In this document: positions 24,101-31,527 of the stretch, in pieces
Numbering within the stretch: the first letter of the stretch is position 1
Layout: each line of letters starts with the position of its first letter
The notes under the pieces: generated by a model
Database searches by the model: none
What the model was told of the DNA's origin: nothing
What the model saw: the letters and a program-made list of their open reading frames with translations, nothing else
Source: Bolinopsis microptera
Taxonomy: Eukaryota > Ctenophora > Tentaculata > Lobata > Bolinopsidae
Assembly (NCBI RefSeq): GCF_026151205.1
Contig: NC_087073.1
Coordinates: forward strand, 13,287,837-13,351,836
Length of the DNA stretch: 64,000 bases
Direction of reading: 5' to 3'
Position numbers and translations under genes: made by a program

Positions 24101-24436
24101 AATCAATAAAATCACAAAATAAGATCAAAGTTCAATAAAATTTGTCATGTAGTTAATATTGCATTCTCGTATAATATAATGGGGTAGAATACATTCTCCA
24201 TTTTAAATCTGATGAATTAGTCTCTGTGAAATTGGAATGTGATAGCATTTCGACTGTCGGCGTAGCAAAGCGGTGTTATCAGTCTTTGATAATTTTATAA
24301 AATCATAATGTTTGATTATTTGTTAGTATGGCACAGCATTCGATTTTACATCATTATCACTTACTTGAACGTATTTGAGCGGCTCTTCCGATTCTTCTAG
24401 TTCTATTTTCACAACTTCCCATTTCAGGCAGCCCAT
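173..24436 (-). CDS. ESPL1: Separase (sister-chromatid cohesion protease), first 17 exons; 3' part outside window
   Basis: Cysteine protease that cleaves cohesin at anaphase. Exons in transcript order: 24436-24365, 23632-23489, 13912-13822, 13634-13492, 12389-12202, 11992-11910, 11125-10955, 10197-10027, 8233-8080, 7957-7832, 7783-7588, 3264-2792, 2659-1782, 1627-1323, 1120-1011, 791-641, 350-173. Every junction is GT-AG and the phases agree, giving about 1211 codons from the ATG at 24436 (MGCLKWEVVKIELEESEEPL). The identity rests on exons 14-16: IPESWTFASILQ, then CLDEMRRIITCNDD and STDKVKFW, then DWLGPWKGLLLG, in the order seen just before the separase catalytic domain. The N-terminal part is helical, as in the TPR-like region; exon 13 ends in a basic disordered stretch with a repeated EEESKPKP. 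The catalytic His/Cys lie beyond base 1. Intron 2 carries the hAT/LINE insertion and intron 11 a plus-strand gene. Confidence 0.82.
1121..1253. repeat. 24-bp minisatellite, about 5.5 copies, made of a splice acceptor
   Basis: Unit ctggtcatgtgataggtgtt plus acaa. Read on the minus strand each unit ends in catgaccag, and the copy next to the exon supplies the 3' splice site of separase exon 15 (exon base 1120, AG at 1121-1122). The acceptor is therefore present several times in tandem. Confidence 0.9.
3699..5238. mobile_element. 1540-bp non-autonomous DNA transposon with 30-bp perfect TIRs and 8-bp TSD
   Basis: Bases 3699-3728 and 5209-5238 are perfect inverted repeats that begin atatggtcaagttcggagac. 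They are flanked by the direct repeat AGTCGTCT (3691-3698 and 5239-5246); the shared AT at the junction leaves 8-10 bp possible. No transposase is encoded. The interior holds about ten copies, in both orientations, of a motif close to tctccaccnnggttgagc (for example near 3875, 4179, 4400, 4563, 4758, 4857 and 4899). Such dispersed motifs could be transposase-binding sites. An 8-bp duplication fits hAT-like elements, but the TIR does not start with the usual CAG/TAG, so the superfamily is open. It sits in separase intron 11. Confidence 0.88.
5526..6872 (+). CDS. Secreted protein with WSC-like, Ig-like and sushi-like modules (290 aa), nested in separase intron
   Basis: Four exons, 5526-5592, 5736-6011, 6177-6482 and 6649-6872, join with agreeing phases into 290 codons plus a TAA stop. 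Residues 1-21 are a signal peptide (MEKTMLIFTAACFFSSVLAS). Residues about 23-112 form a cysteine module (CRKHLGCWKDAENRA, then GYAVFAAQNGDECF, TYTTYGESDNC, GGAWAQDVY), a WSC-like pattern common in secreted proteins of cnidarians and other invertebrates. Residues about 114-215 look like an Ig domain: FKITCEI, a VKWSY tryptophan and DAGEFTCQF. The last exon has CCP/sushi spacing (KILCPRKY, VYCRDGDL, PYCRK). A secreted or surface recognition role is inference. It lies wholly inside separase intron 11 on the opposite strand. The exon 2 donor (gtacta) was chosen by phase and is the weakest junction. Confidence 0.72.
6873..7587. other. Intron DNA without a recognised gene
   Basis: AT-rich remainder of separase intron 11, downstream of the nested secreted-protein gene. 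A short TATA run lies near 7070. Nothing else was recognised. Confidence 0.5.
9632..9731. repeat. 8-bp tandem repeat (aaccaggt)n
   Basis: About 12 copies of aaccaggt, with aaccagtt variants, in the separase intron between exons 8 and 9. The rest of that intron (8234-10026) shows no gene I can support. Confidence 0.9.
10397..10730. repeat. 26-bp minisatellite, about 13 copies
   Basis: Unit acacattccttgatccttac plus ttttaa, repeated almost without change in the separase intron between exons 7 and 8. The minus-strand unit begins gtaagg, a 5' splice-site-like hexamer, but no neighbouring exon ends there. Confidence 0.92.
11197..11946. repeat. 45-bp minisatellite, about 16 copies, copying an exon end and its 5' splice site
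   Basis: Unit tgcactaacctagctgtatc plus aagaggaagataagatcagg and aagtc. On the minus strand each unit contains the last codons of separase exon 6 (LPDLIFLLIQL), its end CTAG and the donor gttagt. The copy at 11910 is the one that gives phase agreement with the next exon at 11125. Reading on into the next unit meets TAG at once. Confidence 0.92.
13184..13407. mobile_element. 224-bp TIR element with a TTAGGG telomere-repeat core
   Basis: The arms are near-perfect inverted repeats. The left starts ggggtccggactctagggcg; the right, read on the other strand, starts ggggtccgggactctagggc. Both arms contain two or more copies of actctagggcgtaag. Between them (about 13237-13350) lie about 17 units of ttaggg with a few variants. 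The 7-bp direct repeat ATCAGAT flanks the element (13177-13183 and 13408-13414), which suggests insertion as a unit. It sits in the separase intron between exons 4 and 5; just to its right, next to exon 4, a stretch of about 55 bp of host sequence is tandemly duplicated. Confidence 0.85.
14390..14525. repeat. 21-bp minisatellite, about 6 copies
   Basis: Unit aggatataggtagaactatgt repeated in separase intron 2, left of the hAT insertion. The stretch 14530-15379 beside it is unique AT-rich intron DNA with no recognised feature. Confidence 0.9.
15636..15923 (-). pseudogene. hAT transposase, C-terminal dimerisation (hATC) fragment
   Basis: The reading frame includes FPILSNIVRIVHCIPASSAE followed by IERTWSAAGLILSSQRSRM, the classic hATC signature with the IPASSAxxER core. 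Its upstream side stops at about 15945, where a small tandem array of tctctaactcaaattttt and then the LINE begin. No DDE catalytic part of the transposase was found on either side, so this copy cannot encode a full enzyme. It is transcribed toward the left TIR, as expected for a hAT 3' exon. Confidence 0.85.
15945..16041. repeat. Short tandem array (tctctaactcaaatttt)n at LINE/hAT junction
   Basis: Five imperfect copies of an 17-19 bp unit between the hAT transposase fragment and LINE ORF1. It may be part of the LINE 5' end or a product of insertion. Confidence 0.75.
16063..17391 (+). CDS. LINE ORF1: AlkB-like 2OG-Fe(II) oxygenase fused to SGNH esterase
   Basis: 442 aa. Residues 1-20 are a short helix and 21-50 are Pro-rich. 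Residues about 70-230 fit the AlkB-type dioxygenase fold: the HxD iron ligands are H147 and D149 (PPHSDDESC), followed by ILTISLGGKRDLVFRR; the distal iron ligand is H206 (LFDHAVPP), and the RxxxxxR motif for 2-oxoglutarate and substrate is R220-R226 (RISLTFR). Residues about 253-410 fit an SGNH/GDSL hydrolase: block I LILSDSKN with S261, block III SAGINDI (N308), block V DGLHLNYIG (D391, H394). Known AlkB enzymes remove alkyl groups from nucleic acids; SGNH esterases are known in CR1-type ORF1 proteins. Substrates here are unknown. The frame is open upstream only to a TAG about 35 bp before the ATG, so a longer original N-terminus is possible. Confidence 0.85.
   Translation: MTGLQNTVSEAQSLVQSLRDHSAHPPTQPTTTLPEIPAPPTPVQTVEQPFSKLETGDQLKRFDFKRLDSELTYDKVFSNRKVAYFGDAPYKYLGGYHRAKQLDPETYLAEILVAVDDVCKTNNINYKDFNSCMITKYESHVSCIPPHSDDESCIVPDSTILTISLGGKRDLVFRRRPPGEYRDETVTVQHGDCYTMTRKSQDLFDHAVPPQTQADFEGPRISLTFRQLASAHSRKSSSHQLRPLPHHKVNQTKRVLILSDSKNCNFDCSQFRSPVIAFRENLFFLRDLKEHRESIQQADIVLISAGINDIQKNRASAVLLHNHIRSFIEQFPRTMFLFDAVSPLSIHADRFNTHNDIIQYLNELMFKCSLHHDNFRLFDNSSFSLAHLARDGLHLNYIGQSVLSDCWVNCVLIGLGFRRGPLPLREHFKRMISYPISGHFGT
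18217..21876 (+). CDS. LINE ORF2: PHD-like fingers, APE endonuclease, reverse transcriptase
   Basis: 1219 aa, uninterrupted. Residues 6-58 are a PHD-like zinc module (CNKCNTRIP, CSHCDKIKHMKCM, WICYDC); a second cysteine module (VQCTCCNGW, CHWCESKVHTKC) spans about 88-125. The APE-like endonuclease runs from about 202 (DLKIFTLNIRG) through CFNETNL, IVNIYRSP, LVGDFNVDL and LIDHVYSNN to LSDHLATLV near 428, so all catalytic motifs are present. The reverse transcriptase (about 730-990) has YRPISLLCTFSKLYEKLM, QYGFRPGRSCEHA, the first Asp at D821 (VDFSKAFD), GVPQGSIMGPLLF and YADD at 908-911. This is the enzyme for target-primed reverse transcription. The C-terminal tail is of the type usual for CR1/L2-like elements. 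Confidence 0.93.
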   Translation: MNESQRCNKCNTRIPKARSFLICSHCDKIKHMKCMKLSKSEAKIIADSGSAWICYDCISSALPVNACPSAKPPRQGPVIGPKFKVQCTCCNGWIYSPANLKTCHWCESKVHTKCHSDFLGCRNCCENMIPGYYVHCYQLYSLHTHTHTGIIHNPYDRYQLINEIGNTIDQDQELEYWNEISDILVSCNYMEPTNVSSSGACDLKIFTLNIRGLLKNVNKLREDIFTYSKYDVLCFNETNLLQDKLPNGINDLVLEGFYEPLLRDPIRSSGRGGGLAIYINTRVCESENIEKFFPQNFDVTDKSGEFMLVKLHNCKGFNKTKIIVNIYRSPASKNPDNFNKLIDSLLHGMERHSRKHTILVGDFNVDLTHYDTDKHCQNLIETMTKYGFFQLVSRPTRITDHSATLIDHVYSNNVQHTHSCNVLTVDLSDHLATLVTISLGQYSHIAGSRNKRHRVDHGMNVEKRMFNESNNLKFIELIGSEMWEEVTRENCADEQYNKFIEIYGQHYDEAYPVKTNHVRRKCERQDPKPFMLPWLEIACARKNKLFHAKIVDPTEENYKAYKKHKAFCDKHVNKAKDKYYKTQFDKYKDCSKKQWQLINTLLGRKSKSHNKIKLQNADGNIINSDSDVAEHFNSYFSNIATKIKDAISARTVFDPGGFKHYLSSPASQSMFVRPTTESEVEQIISKLKNKSTQDTKIEPLKMVKDCPSFCKVLSIIINTSFSQGIFPSSLKIAKVIPIHKGGSKSDATNYRPISLLCTFSKLYEKLMHNRVMDFLDKKGSLFEGQYGFRPGRSCEHALLDAQHTILNSLAKKEVALLLLVDFSKAFDVLSHDVLIDKLQHYGIRGQALQWFKSYLSTRQQYVCLNGIKSALKPITYGVPQGSIMGPLLFLIYINDMPNINSMIKFILYADDANIIIKGKNANDVIQKFNQFSHEFVRWVDCNGLALNLKKTCYMLFGVRNTDNTPNIHIADTQLERKREARFLGVIMDDKLTWSKHIAAVRSKMMRYVGIMYKIKRHLSIQIRLQIYQSFVQSHLNFCSIVWGFAAKNHIESLFSRQKQGIRAVMPGHINYFYKDGRLPEHTKQFFNNNGILTVHSVIVKNTLILMHRIKHFRSSVPQQICMTIPENAPTANSDHVTAASWLAEYNTTHFRSSMFFKGPLLSIYAVNANVSTLPTLFSINLFKSATKRMLLNLQSENDDDTWPSFLLHNIPGLRRSQRV

Positions 24437-24569
24437 GCTATGATGATGAGGTGAAGCACATCCTACTAACAATCTTATTTACAAAGAAGATATTATGTAA
24501 CTTGTATCAAAGAGACAGTACTTTCCACAAAACACATGCTCAATTAACAGACCGCCTAAAGACCTAGTT

Positions 24570-24743
24570 ATGAAAGATGATATCTACATCTACATAGGAT
24601 TTGTGTCAGTACTCTTTGCAGCCCTACTTGTCTACATGTGTGTTTGTTGCACTGGCTGCTGCTTATGTGGGACCCCACGATACAGCGAGAACGCTAAGCT
24701 TATTGTTAACACCAAACAACCAAAGTTCGAACTGATAGTGTAG
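24570..24743 (+). CDS. Small single-pass membrane protein candidate with Cys cluster (57 aa)
   Basis: ATG at 24570, TAG at 24741. A short acidic start (MKDDIYIY) leads into a hydrophobic segment (IGFVSVLFAALLVYM), then CVCCTGCCLC, a likely palmitoylation or metal cluster, and a short polar tail (KQPKFELIV). The tail ends in a hydrophobic residue, as in some PDZ ligands. The start lies 134 bp from the separase start on the opposite strand, so the two may share a promoter. It could also be one exon of a larger gene. I do not recognise a family. Confidence 0.4.
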   Translation: MKDDIYIYIGFVSVLFAALLVYMCVCCTGCCLCGTPRYSENAKLIVNTKQPKFELIV

Positions 24744-25370
24744 CTCAGTTCAGGTTTCAGCAGGACGAAATTGTGAAGGGGATAGACAGTAAAACTGTAA
24801 ATAGGGAAACTGAATAGTATGAAAAAATCTGAGTATGATTGAATGAGTGCGAAACAAAGTTGCAGCATAAGGATAATAATCAGAATCAATGTAATTATTT
24901 AAATGCATTCTATTCATGCCTGAGGCAGTCAAGGTGTATATATATATACACACTACAATTTGCTCTTACACATATTACCTCGCGGGTCATGATAAGGCTA
25001 GTTATAGGATTCGCGGTGAAATAAAATGTCAGGAAGTAGACTCAGAAGAAGGTAATCTGATTATTTTAAAATGCTGGGTTTTTTAAATACGAAGGCTTTT
25101 GATAAGAAGTTTTATAATTTCAATTTTTACAACATATATAAAAATGTATACATTTAATCATGTCGGATTTTCATTCTCACAATATCTGAAGTCTTATTAC
25201 TCCTGGTGAAGTAGGGGATGACTAGGCTAATAAGTTTTAGCAACAACAAAATTTAATTTTTTTTAAAGAAGAAAAAGAAACAACATGAAAGAAAACCTAG
25301 ACACTGACACTTGCCACGAACTCAACATCGCACTATCCACCACACCACTTCAATCTAGGTTATAATAATA
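24744..25370. other. Intergenic, no gene seen
   Basis: AT-rich DNA between the small ORF and the 3' end of NAXE. It holds short TATA runs (24937-24952) but no coding or repeat structure I can support. Confidence 0.5.
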
Positions 25371-27649
25371 TCATATGAGAACAATCTGATCAGATCCAGG
25401 GTACTCGGGGAGGTTAAGAGAGTATTTGAGAGCGAGAGAGGGAGGTACAAACCTGCCACCCAACCAGTGGCGTCTGCCTCTGAAGTGTTTAGCACATAGT
25501 TTAGGAGCGGTCAGGGAGATCAGGATATCTGGTTGTATTAAGGAGCTGTCTGGGGAACCTTGTTCCACCTCCCAACCTGTTAGAAGAGCAGGGGGATCTT
25601 CAATACTTCATTGTGCGAGAAATTAAGAATTACTTTAACTGTTATTAACTACTGTTAGCTGGCCGATGGAGAATGGAATTGAATGTTCAGTTTATTCGTT
25701 TGCACTTGAAAAGGCTAAGTTAAGCAAAGTAGTCGAGACAAAAACCTGAAGGGACGTCTACGCTGGCTATAGGCACACTCGTATTGACCAGAGCTGGAAT
25801 GATAGTATCAAACGGAGCTCGGATGTTGTTAGCACCCTTGAAGCTAAACCCAAACACTGCGTCCACGATACAGGTATAAGGGGACAAATCAGAGGGTAGA
25901 GTGGAGGAGACAATCACACCCATAGCTTTAACCTGACGAATACCATGCAATTAGTCCGATAAAGACACGACTATTTATTACTGGACGGGGCTCATCCTGT
26001 CCCTTTAATGATAAGCAATTAAGATCATCACGCACTAGGTAACCTAATCAAATTATGGCGACTTTAGCTGAATTAAGAATTAAGGATTCAGGATAGCAGT
26101 GAACTCTCTTGATCCCCTGATCCTACAAACCTGGTGGAGTATAGAGGGAAAGGGATGTTTACTGGGTTGTTTGGGATACACAACAGTCGGTTTATAGTTG
26201 AACAATGCGAGGTGTCGTGCTGCTACTAGCCCGTCCCCTCCGTTGTTACCTGGCCCACACACTACCAATACTTCCCCTCTACTAGGATAGGATTTCTCCA
26301 CTGCTTTGGCAACCGCTAGCCCTGCAACAAGCAAATACTTTACTCTTTTTCCCTTTGCATTGCTTTGAAGGGCGCAGTAGTAGTCACTATAGATATTGGG
26401 GGCAGATGAAGAAAGAAGTTCATGAGTGTCAACTCGGAATTAAACGGGTAGAGACCGAAATGGTAGAGACAATAGTGGTAAAGACAGGGTGGTACTGGTA
26501 GGGACAATAGTGGTGGAGACAGGAGTGGTAGAGACAGAAGTGGTAGAGACAGGAGTGGTAGAGACAGGAGTGGTAGAGACAAGAGTGGTAGAGACAAGAG
26601 TGGTAAGGCCTAAGTGGTAAAGCCCGGTAATAAGTCAAGAGTGGTAGAGACAGGAGTGGCAGAGCCAAAGTGGTTAAGTCAAGAGTGGTAGGGGCAGGAG
26701 TGGTAGAGACAGGAGTGGTAGAGACAATAGTGGTGGAGACAGAAGTGGTAGAGACAGGAGTGGTAGAGACAGGAGTGGTAGAGACAAGAGTGGTAAGGCT
26801 TAAGTGGTAAAGCCCGGTAATAAGTCAAGAGTGGTAGAGACAGGAGTGGCAGAGCCAAAGTGGTAAAGTCAAGAGTGGTAGGGACAGGAGTGGTAGAGAC
26901 AGGAGTGGTAGAGACAATAGTGGTGGAGACAGGAGTGGTAGAGACAGGAGTGGTAGAGACAGGAGTGGTAGACAGTGCAGGAGTGGTAAGGCTAAAGTGG
27001 TAAAGCCCGGTTAAGTCAAGAGTGGTAGAGACAGGAGTGGCAGAGCCAAAGTGGTAAAGTCAAGAGTGGTAGGGACAGGAGTTGTAGAGACAGGAGTGGT
27101 AGAGACAGGAGTGGTAGAGACAGGAGTTGTAGAGACAGGAGTTGTAGAGACAGGGTGGTAGATAATAGTAGTAGAGACAGGAGTGGTAAAGCCCGGTTAG
27201 GTCAAGAGTGGTAGAGACAGGAGTGGCAGAGCCAAAGTGGTTAAGTCTAGAGTGGTAGACAGGAGGAGAGGATACGCGAGAGGTAAACAATGACGAACGA
27301 TAGAAACAACGAGAGTGGAGACTGATATTAGGGACGCGATTATAGGGGAGGGAGGATGTAGTTTTATTGATCGTATAATCTTTATCTTATTTTATTTCCT
27401 TTTAATTTTATACTCTGTGAATGTCAACGGAAAATGTTTCGTATAATTTTTGAATTGACTCATGTAGGCGGTAGGCGAACGGACAAGAAGTTTCAATTAA
27501 CCAGTTTTCGCAGCTTAGCCTTTTGTTTATATACCTGCTAGTTCCATGAGCTGATCGATCGAAAACTTGTAATCATCAAACAGTTCTATGTCAATATTCT
27601 GGGCCTGTTCCTGGCCTAGGTAGGTCACGTTGCTCATACTCCTTGACAT
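25371..27649 (-). CDS. NAXE: NAD(P)H-hydrate epimerase
   Basis: Repairs damaged NAD(P)H by epimerising its hydrate (NADHX). Exons 27649-27535, 26321-26131, 25932-25746 and 25576-25371 join with agreeing phases into 232 aa. YjeF-N family motifs are clear: [36 protein letters not shown], then [31 protein letters not shown] and RFVPPSL. The frame stays open upstream to an ATG at 27805, which would add about 52 residues including a hydrophobic or basic stretch possibly for mitochondrial targeting; human NAXE is close to that longer length. A splice-acceptor-like tcatttag lies 7 bases before the ATG at 27649. Intron 1 is filled by a minisatellite. Confidence 0.9.
26441..27265. repeat. 15-bp minisatellite (gagacaggagtggta)n in NAXE intron 1
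   Basis: About 800 bp of imperfect 15-bp units, with higher-order blocks marked by a recurring aagcccggtaataagtcaag segment (near 26618, 26810, 27003 and 27188). Open frames rich in YHSCL in this region are by-products of the repeat and not genes. Confidence 0.92.
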
Positions 27650-27930
27650 TAACTGACTAAATGAGCAGTAATTGGTTCTCAAGATATGGGATACTAGAGC
27701 TGCAACCATGAGCAAGCACAAACCATGCGTCCTATGCCATACCATACATCCTAGTGCAGTTTTCAGATTAGAACAACACTTTAATGAGGGCCAATCAAGA
27801 GTCAATTTTTATATGAAACATTTTACAGACAAAGAAATAAGACAACAGATTCAAATAGGGTAAAAATATATGATTCAATTCAGTTCTCAAGTCCGGGATG
27901 GAGATTGGACAAGGCTACATTATCTTTACT

Positions 27931-28173
27931 CTAAAACTGGAGGATCTTTGCGTCTGAGCAGAGCTTGTTGAACGAGTCATCTGCCTCACCCATCTCTCTG
28001 ACGAACCCACAGCTGGCAAAAGTAAAGTTCTTGCCGGTCAGTGTGCCATTATCGTCGAGTTCACCGATGTTGATCTGCACTGAAGCGTGGTCTTTAGCTG
28101 ATATGATACGGTTGGTGATGGAACACTTCCTGGGGATGTAGAGATCTACGATCTCGCCTTTGTCGTTCTGCAT
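27931..28173 (-). CDS. RPS21: 40S ribosomal protein S21
   Basis: 80 aa in one exon. The N-terminus [18 protein letters not shown] and the following [20 protein letters not shown] match eukaryotic eS21 closely, and length is near the usual 83. I chose the ATG at 28173 over the in-frame one at 28185 because a splice acceptor (ttttgtctag) ends four bases before it, so the upstream residues would be intron. It is a component of the small ribosomal subunit. The next gene upstream, RPL27, is on the same strand 148 bp away. Confidence 0.95.
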   Translation of the reverse strand: MQNDKGEIVDLYIPRKCSITNRIISAKDHASVQINIGELDDNGTLTGKNFTFASCGFVREMGEADDSFNKLCSDAKILQF

Positions 28174-28320
28174 TTTCCTAGACAAAATATTAATTTACGT
28201 CTTTGCAAGACAAGTTTGTAAGCTATTGAAGAATGAAGATAATACAATTTTCAATACAAAAAATTCGGACATTTGTAAGCAATAAAACACAGATTCGGAT
28301 AAATAAAAAACATCATAAAA

Positions 28321-28731
28321 TTATATCCTCAATTTCTGGAAGAACCATCTGCTTTTGGCTGTCTTGTACTTCTCCTCGAGCTTTTCTTTCACTTGTGACA
28401 GAGCCTTTCTCTTCTGAGCGGGGTCTTTAATAGAGTTCTTATTGAAAAGTTCCTTGTCGACGGAAAGGTCAAGTTGGTATCTGGTAGGCTGGAGGTGGTT
28501 GCAGTTGTAGACTTTGACGAATGGCTTGATCTTACTCCTCTTGTTCTGCTTCTTCTTACCCATGCTCTTGGTAACTTTCTTGGGGTATCTAGAAATACCG
28601 ATCACAAGAGCATGACCGTAAGGTCGCTCGCCAGATCCTTCCTCTTGACTCTTTATGATGACTGCTTTTCGTCCAGCATTTCTGCCGTTGAGCACCAGCA
28701 CTACCTTACCGGGCTTTACGATACGGCCCAT
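28321..28731 (-). CDS. RPL27: 60S ribosomal protein L27
   Basis: 136 aa in one exon, the same length as the animal protein. The start [20 protein letters not shown], the middle [20 protein letters not shown] with [19 protein letters not shown], and the end [10 protein letters not shown] are diagnostic of eL27. A splice acceptor (tttcaatag) lies one base before this ATG, so the in-frame ATG at 28749 is probably intronic. It lies between RPS21 and UBXN6, all on the minus strand. The 380 bp upstream to the UBXN6 stop is AT-rich with no gene. Confidence 0.96.
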   Translation of the reverse strand: MGRIVKPGKVVLVLNGRNAGRKAVIIKSQEEGSGERPYGHALVIGISRYPKKVTKSMGKKKQNKRSKIKPFVKVYNCNHLQPTRYQLDLSVDKELFNKNSIKDPAQKRKALSQVKEKLEEKYKTAKSRWFFQKLRI

Positions 28732-29112
28732 CCTATTGAAATAATTCATTAGATAATAGAAAATGAGCTAAACTTAAATTATATCAGGATTAATAAAATT
28801 GAGCAGTGAGACTACAGAATATCTATAATGGTACAGCAGAGAAATATCATATAAATAGAACAATATAATATTAAGTTTAGACAAATAATCAACAAGAAAG
28901 AAATGTACATACACCAAAAGCAAAAAATAGAAAGAAGTTCCGTAGAATATTTCTAAATTATTCTGTTAATTCTGAAATAAACAAAACCATTTACAATATA
29001 AAACTTTTATAGCTCCCATATCCCATCAAAAATAAATCCACGCCACAACCACCATCATCTTCGCGGTACTACAGCTACAGCTATCAAAAGAAATAGTTTA
29101 GAAGACAAATCT

Positions 29113-31199
29113 TCAGAGATCAGACAATTTACAAACAAGCTCGTCAGACAGTAGAGTAAACTCTGTTCGATCACTGGTAGACAGATTCAGAACACCCGAC
29201 GGTACAAGACCAGCAGCTTTGAGGAGGGTGGAATCTCTCTTTAGAGCGGGAAGGCCAGGAGTTATTAAGGTAAACGATATAGGGTGTCTCAGAGAACTTT
29301 CGACGAACTTGAATATTGATTCAACGGTATCGTGTGCACTGAATGTTCCTGAGAAGTGAGAGGTTAAACATACCAGCAACGAAATTGCAGATACGAGCGG
29401 AAAGAATACCTTGATACGTTCATGGGTAAGATTGGGATTAAAACTAAATTAGACCTTATATAAATGGCGACTCACCCTGCAGGTATAAGCCGTCAGGAAA
29501 CCTTACTCTAATGAGTGAGTAGTGGTAAATCCTCATACCAACTCCAGCATCCTTATCCCTCATAGCTTTAGTTCTCATTAAATCCCCACGTTCTGACTCT
29601 TCAGCTCTGGAAACATCGTCGATCATTCGAGAATGCAACACTATTTAATGAATTATGCTGATATCAAGTAATTTCAAGTAATTATTGCACAGCATTCTAA
29701 GAACTCGATAAACTAATCAGCTACAATGGACAATTCACAACTACAATACTGACCTCCGTTTCTGTTCAGCCATCAAATCTTCTTTGGTGACACGATAAAA
29801 GTCAGTAGACAGCTCATATCTCTGCAAACCCGCGGACGATTGGAGAACCTTCGTATCACGATCCAGGGTAGGGCTCGCTTTCTTTGAATTTTGAAGAGTC
29901 TCTATGCACAGAGTCAAATGTTCTATCGTTGGTGTATCCAGCATTATGAAGTACTCTTCGCCATCTGAAAGAGATTTAGTTGAACCTCTATCTTCACCCG
30001 ACGTCAACTGATGAATATATGGCGGGTAGAACGCGAAATCGGGTGCGCGCGTAAAATGAAGAAATTCGTGCACACCGAAGTACGGTTACTATAAATTAAG
30101 CTGCTTCGCGCGTTACATTTTGTGGAGAAATTGAGTGGTCCGGACAGATGGCAATTCTTACAAGCCTATAATCCTCTGGATAGTGCTGAACGTATCAATA
30201 TGTTTTGATGTGGATTCATAATCATGTGAAGCAGAACGCTACCAACCATTATCATCAGTTATTCTAGTGAATCCAGCAATTTCCAGAAACTCTACTCCTC
30301 CCACAAGCGGCATTATCTTCTTTTGTACGCCACCATTACTAACACGTATTTTCTTATACTTCTCTTCATCGGGTGCCTTGACCACGTTTTGAACAAAGAA
30401 TGCCAGGGTTTTTACTCCAATCGCTAATTTTTCTTCGTCTTTGTTTAGTGTGTAAATCATGGTGCAGGTTGTCTCCAGAGGTTTTAATTCCAGCTCCTGT
30501 AATTTAAAGAATTTCACTTCACAGCCAACTCAAAATTTTAGATCTTTGCAAGGACTTAATTGCAACACAAAAAGTAAAATTTACTACGGATCAGTATACT
30601 GTTTACGTAACGAGCAACAAAACACATGAAATGACGAAGAACCAACCTTTTCTAAACACGATTCAAAGTGAGCAGACATCTGAGGTTTAGGAGTCGACAC
30701 CCCACAAATAGGACACACCATCTTGAGGCCAACTTGAGGTATAACCTCAGGTTCTCGAGGTGCCGACATGGATGCGGAAGTGCGTTCTTCTGATACTTGA
30801 CGCTGAGATGGTTGAAAGTTGTAAGTTAATTTTGGCGAGAATTTGCACAGAATGTATAAAAAAACATCACGTCAAACCAAACAGGATTAATAAAAGTGAA
30901 TCTATCATATCATAAGAACATTGCAACTAAATAATCCTCACCTGCATTTGCTTCTTGAGTTCCAACTGCTGAGCTCTCATAGCAGAGTTCTGTTTGTTCC
31001 CCTTATTACTTGCAGCTTCAAGTCTAGCAAGTGCAGCAGCACCAGCACTTTGCGCATCAGCAGTAGGTGGTCGGCGTGAGGCAGGGACGGGAGCAGAGGA
31101 GGGACCCGGCTTTGGAGTCTTCTCCTCGTTTAAACGTTGCCCAGTGCCAGCATCTGCAAACTTTACATCTGCTACCAACTTCTTAATAAACTTCTTCAT
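29113..31199 (-). CDS. UBXN6: UBX domain protein 6 (p97/VCP cofactor)
   Basis: Six exons: 31199-30942, 30802-30647, 30496-30247, 29964-29754, 29606-29476 and 29348-29113, 413 aa with matching phases. The N-terminus MKKFIKKLVADVKFADAGTG is the VCP-interacting helix of UBXN6. A zinc-like CPICG...HFESC motif follows in exon 2. Exon 3 is the PUB domain (LETTCTMIYTL, KYKKIRVSN, FLEIAGF). Then come FYRVTKEDLMAEQKRR and MRTKAMRDKDAG, and a UBX domain with HYSLIRVRFPDGLYLQGTFS and AAGLVPSGVLNLS. Known partners bind it in VCP-dependent protein sorting and lysosome clearance. A possible acceptor (actttatag) lies about 60 bases before the ATG. Confidence 0.93.
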
Positions 31200-31527
31200 G
31201 TTATCCTTCTCATCCCGGTTCGGGGCGAGACTTCTTACTTCAGTTCATGTCACGAGTCACGCTGATACATCGTGCCTATAAAGTAATAGACATTTCACTT
31301 GAAAGTTTCACTCCATAACGAAATAATATTCCGCCAACAATGCTACAAACCGGTATCGATTTTGATTAATACGCAAGATTTTATCTGAAATCGGAAATGG
31401 ATAAATGACATAATTTTAAATCTTAGTTTACAAAATATACAAATCAAGATTACCATCGCAATCACAATAACTTATTTAAACCCTTGCCAAGTATAAAGAT
31501 CTTATACTGTGACTAAATCAACTAAAA

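Noticed and set aside
26340..27290. Long minus-strand frames rich in YHSCL/LPLLS
   Set aside because: They lie entirely in the 15-bp minisatellite of NAXE intron 1; a repeat unit divisible by three without stops gives open frames by itself.
28732..28749. Upstream in-frame ATG for RPL27 (and similar ones for RPS21 and RPL10)
   Set aside because: A splice acceptor lies between each upstream ATG and the conserved start, and family N-termini begin at the inner ATG.
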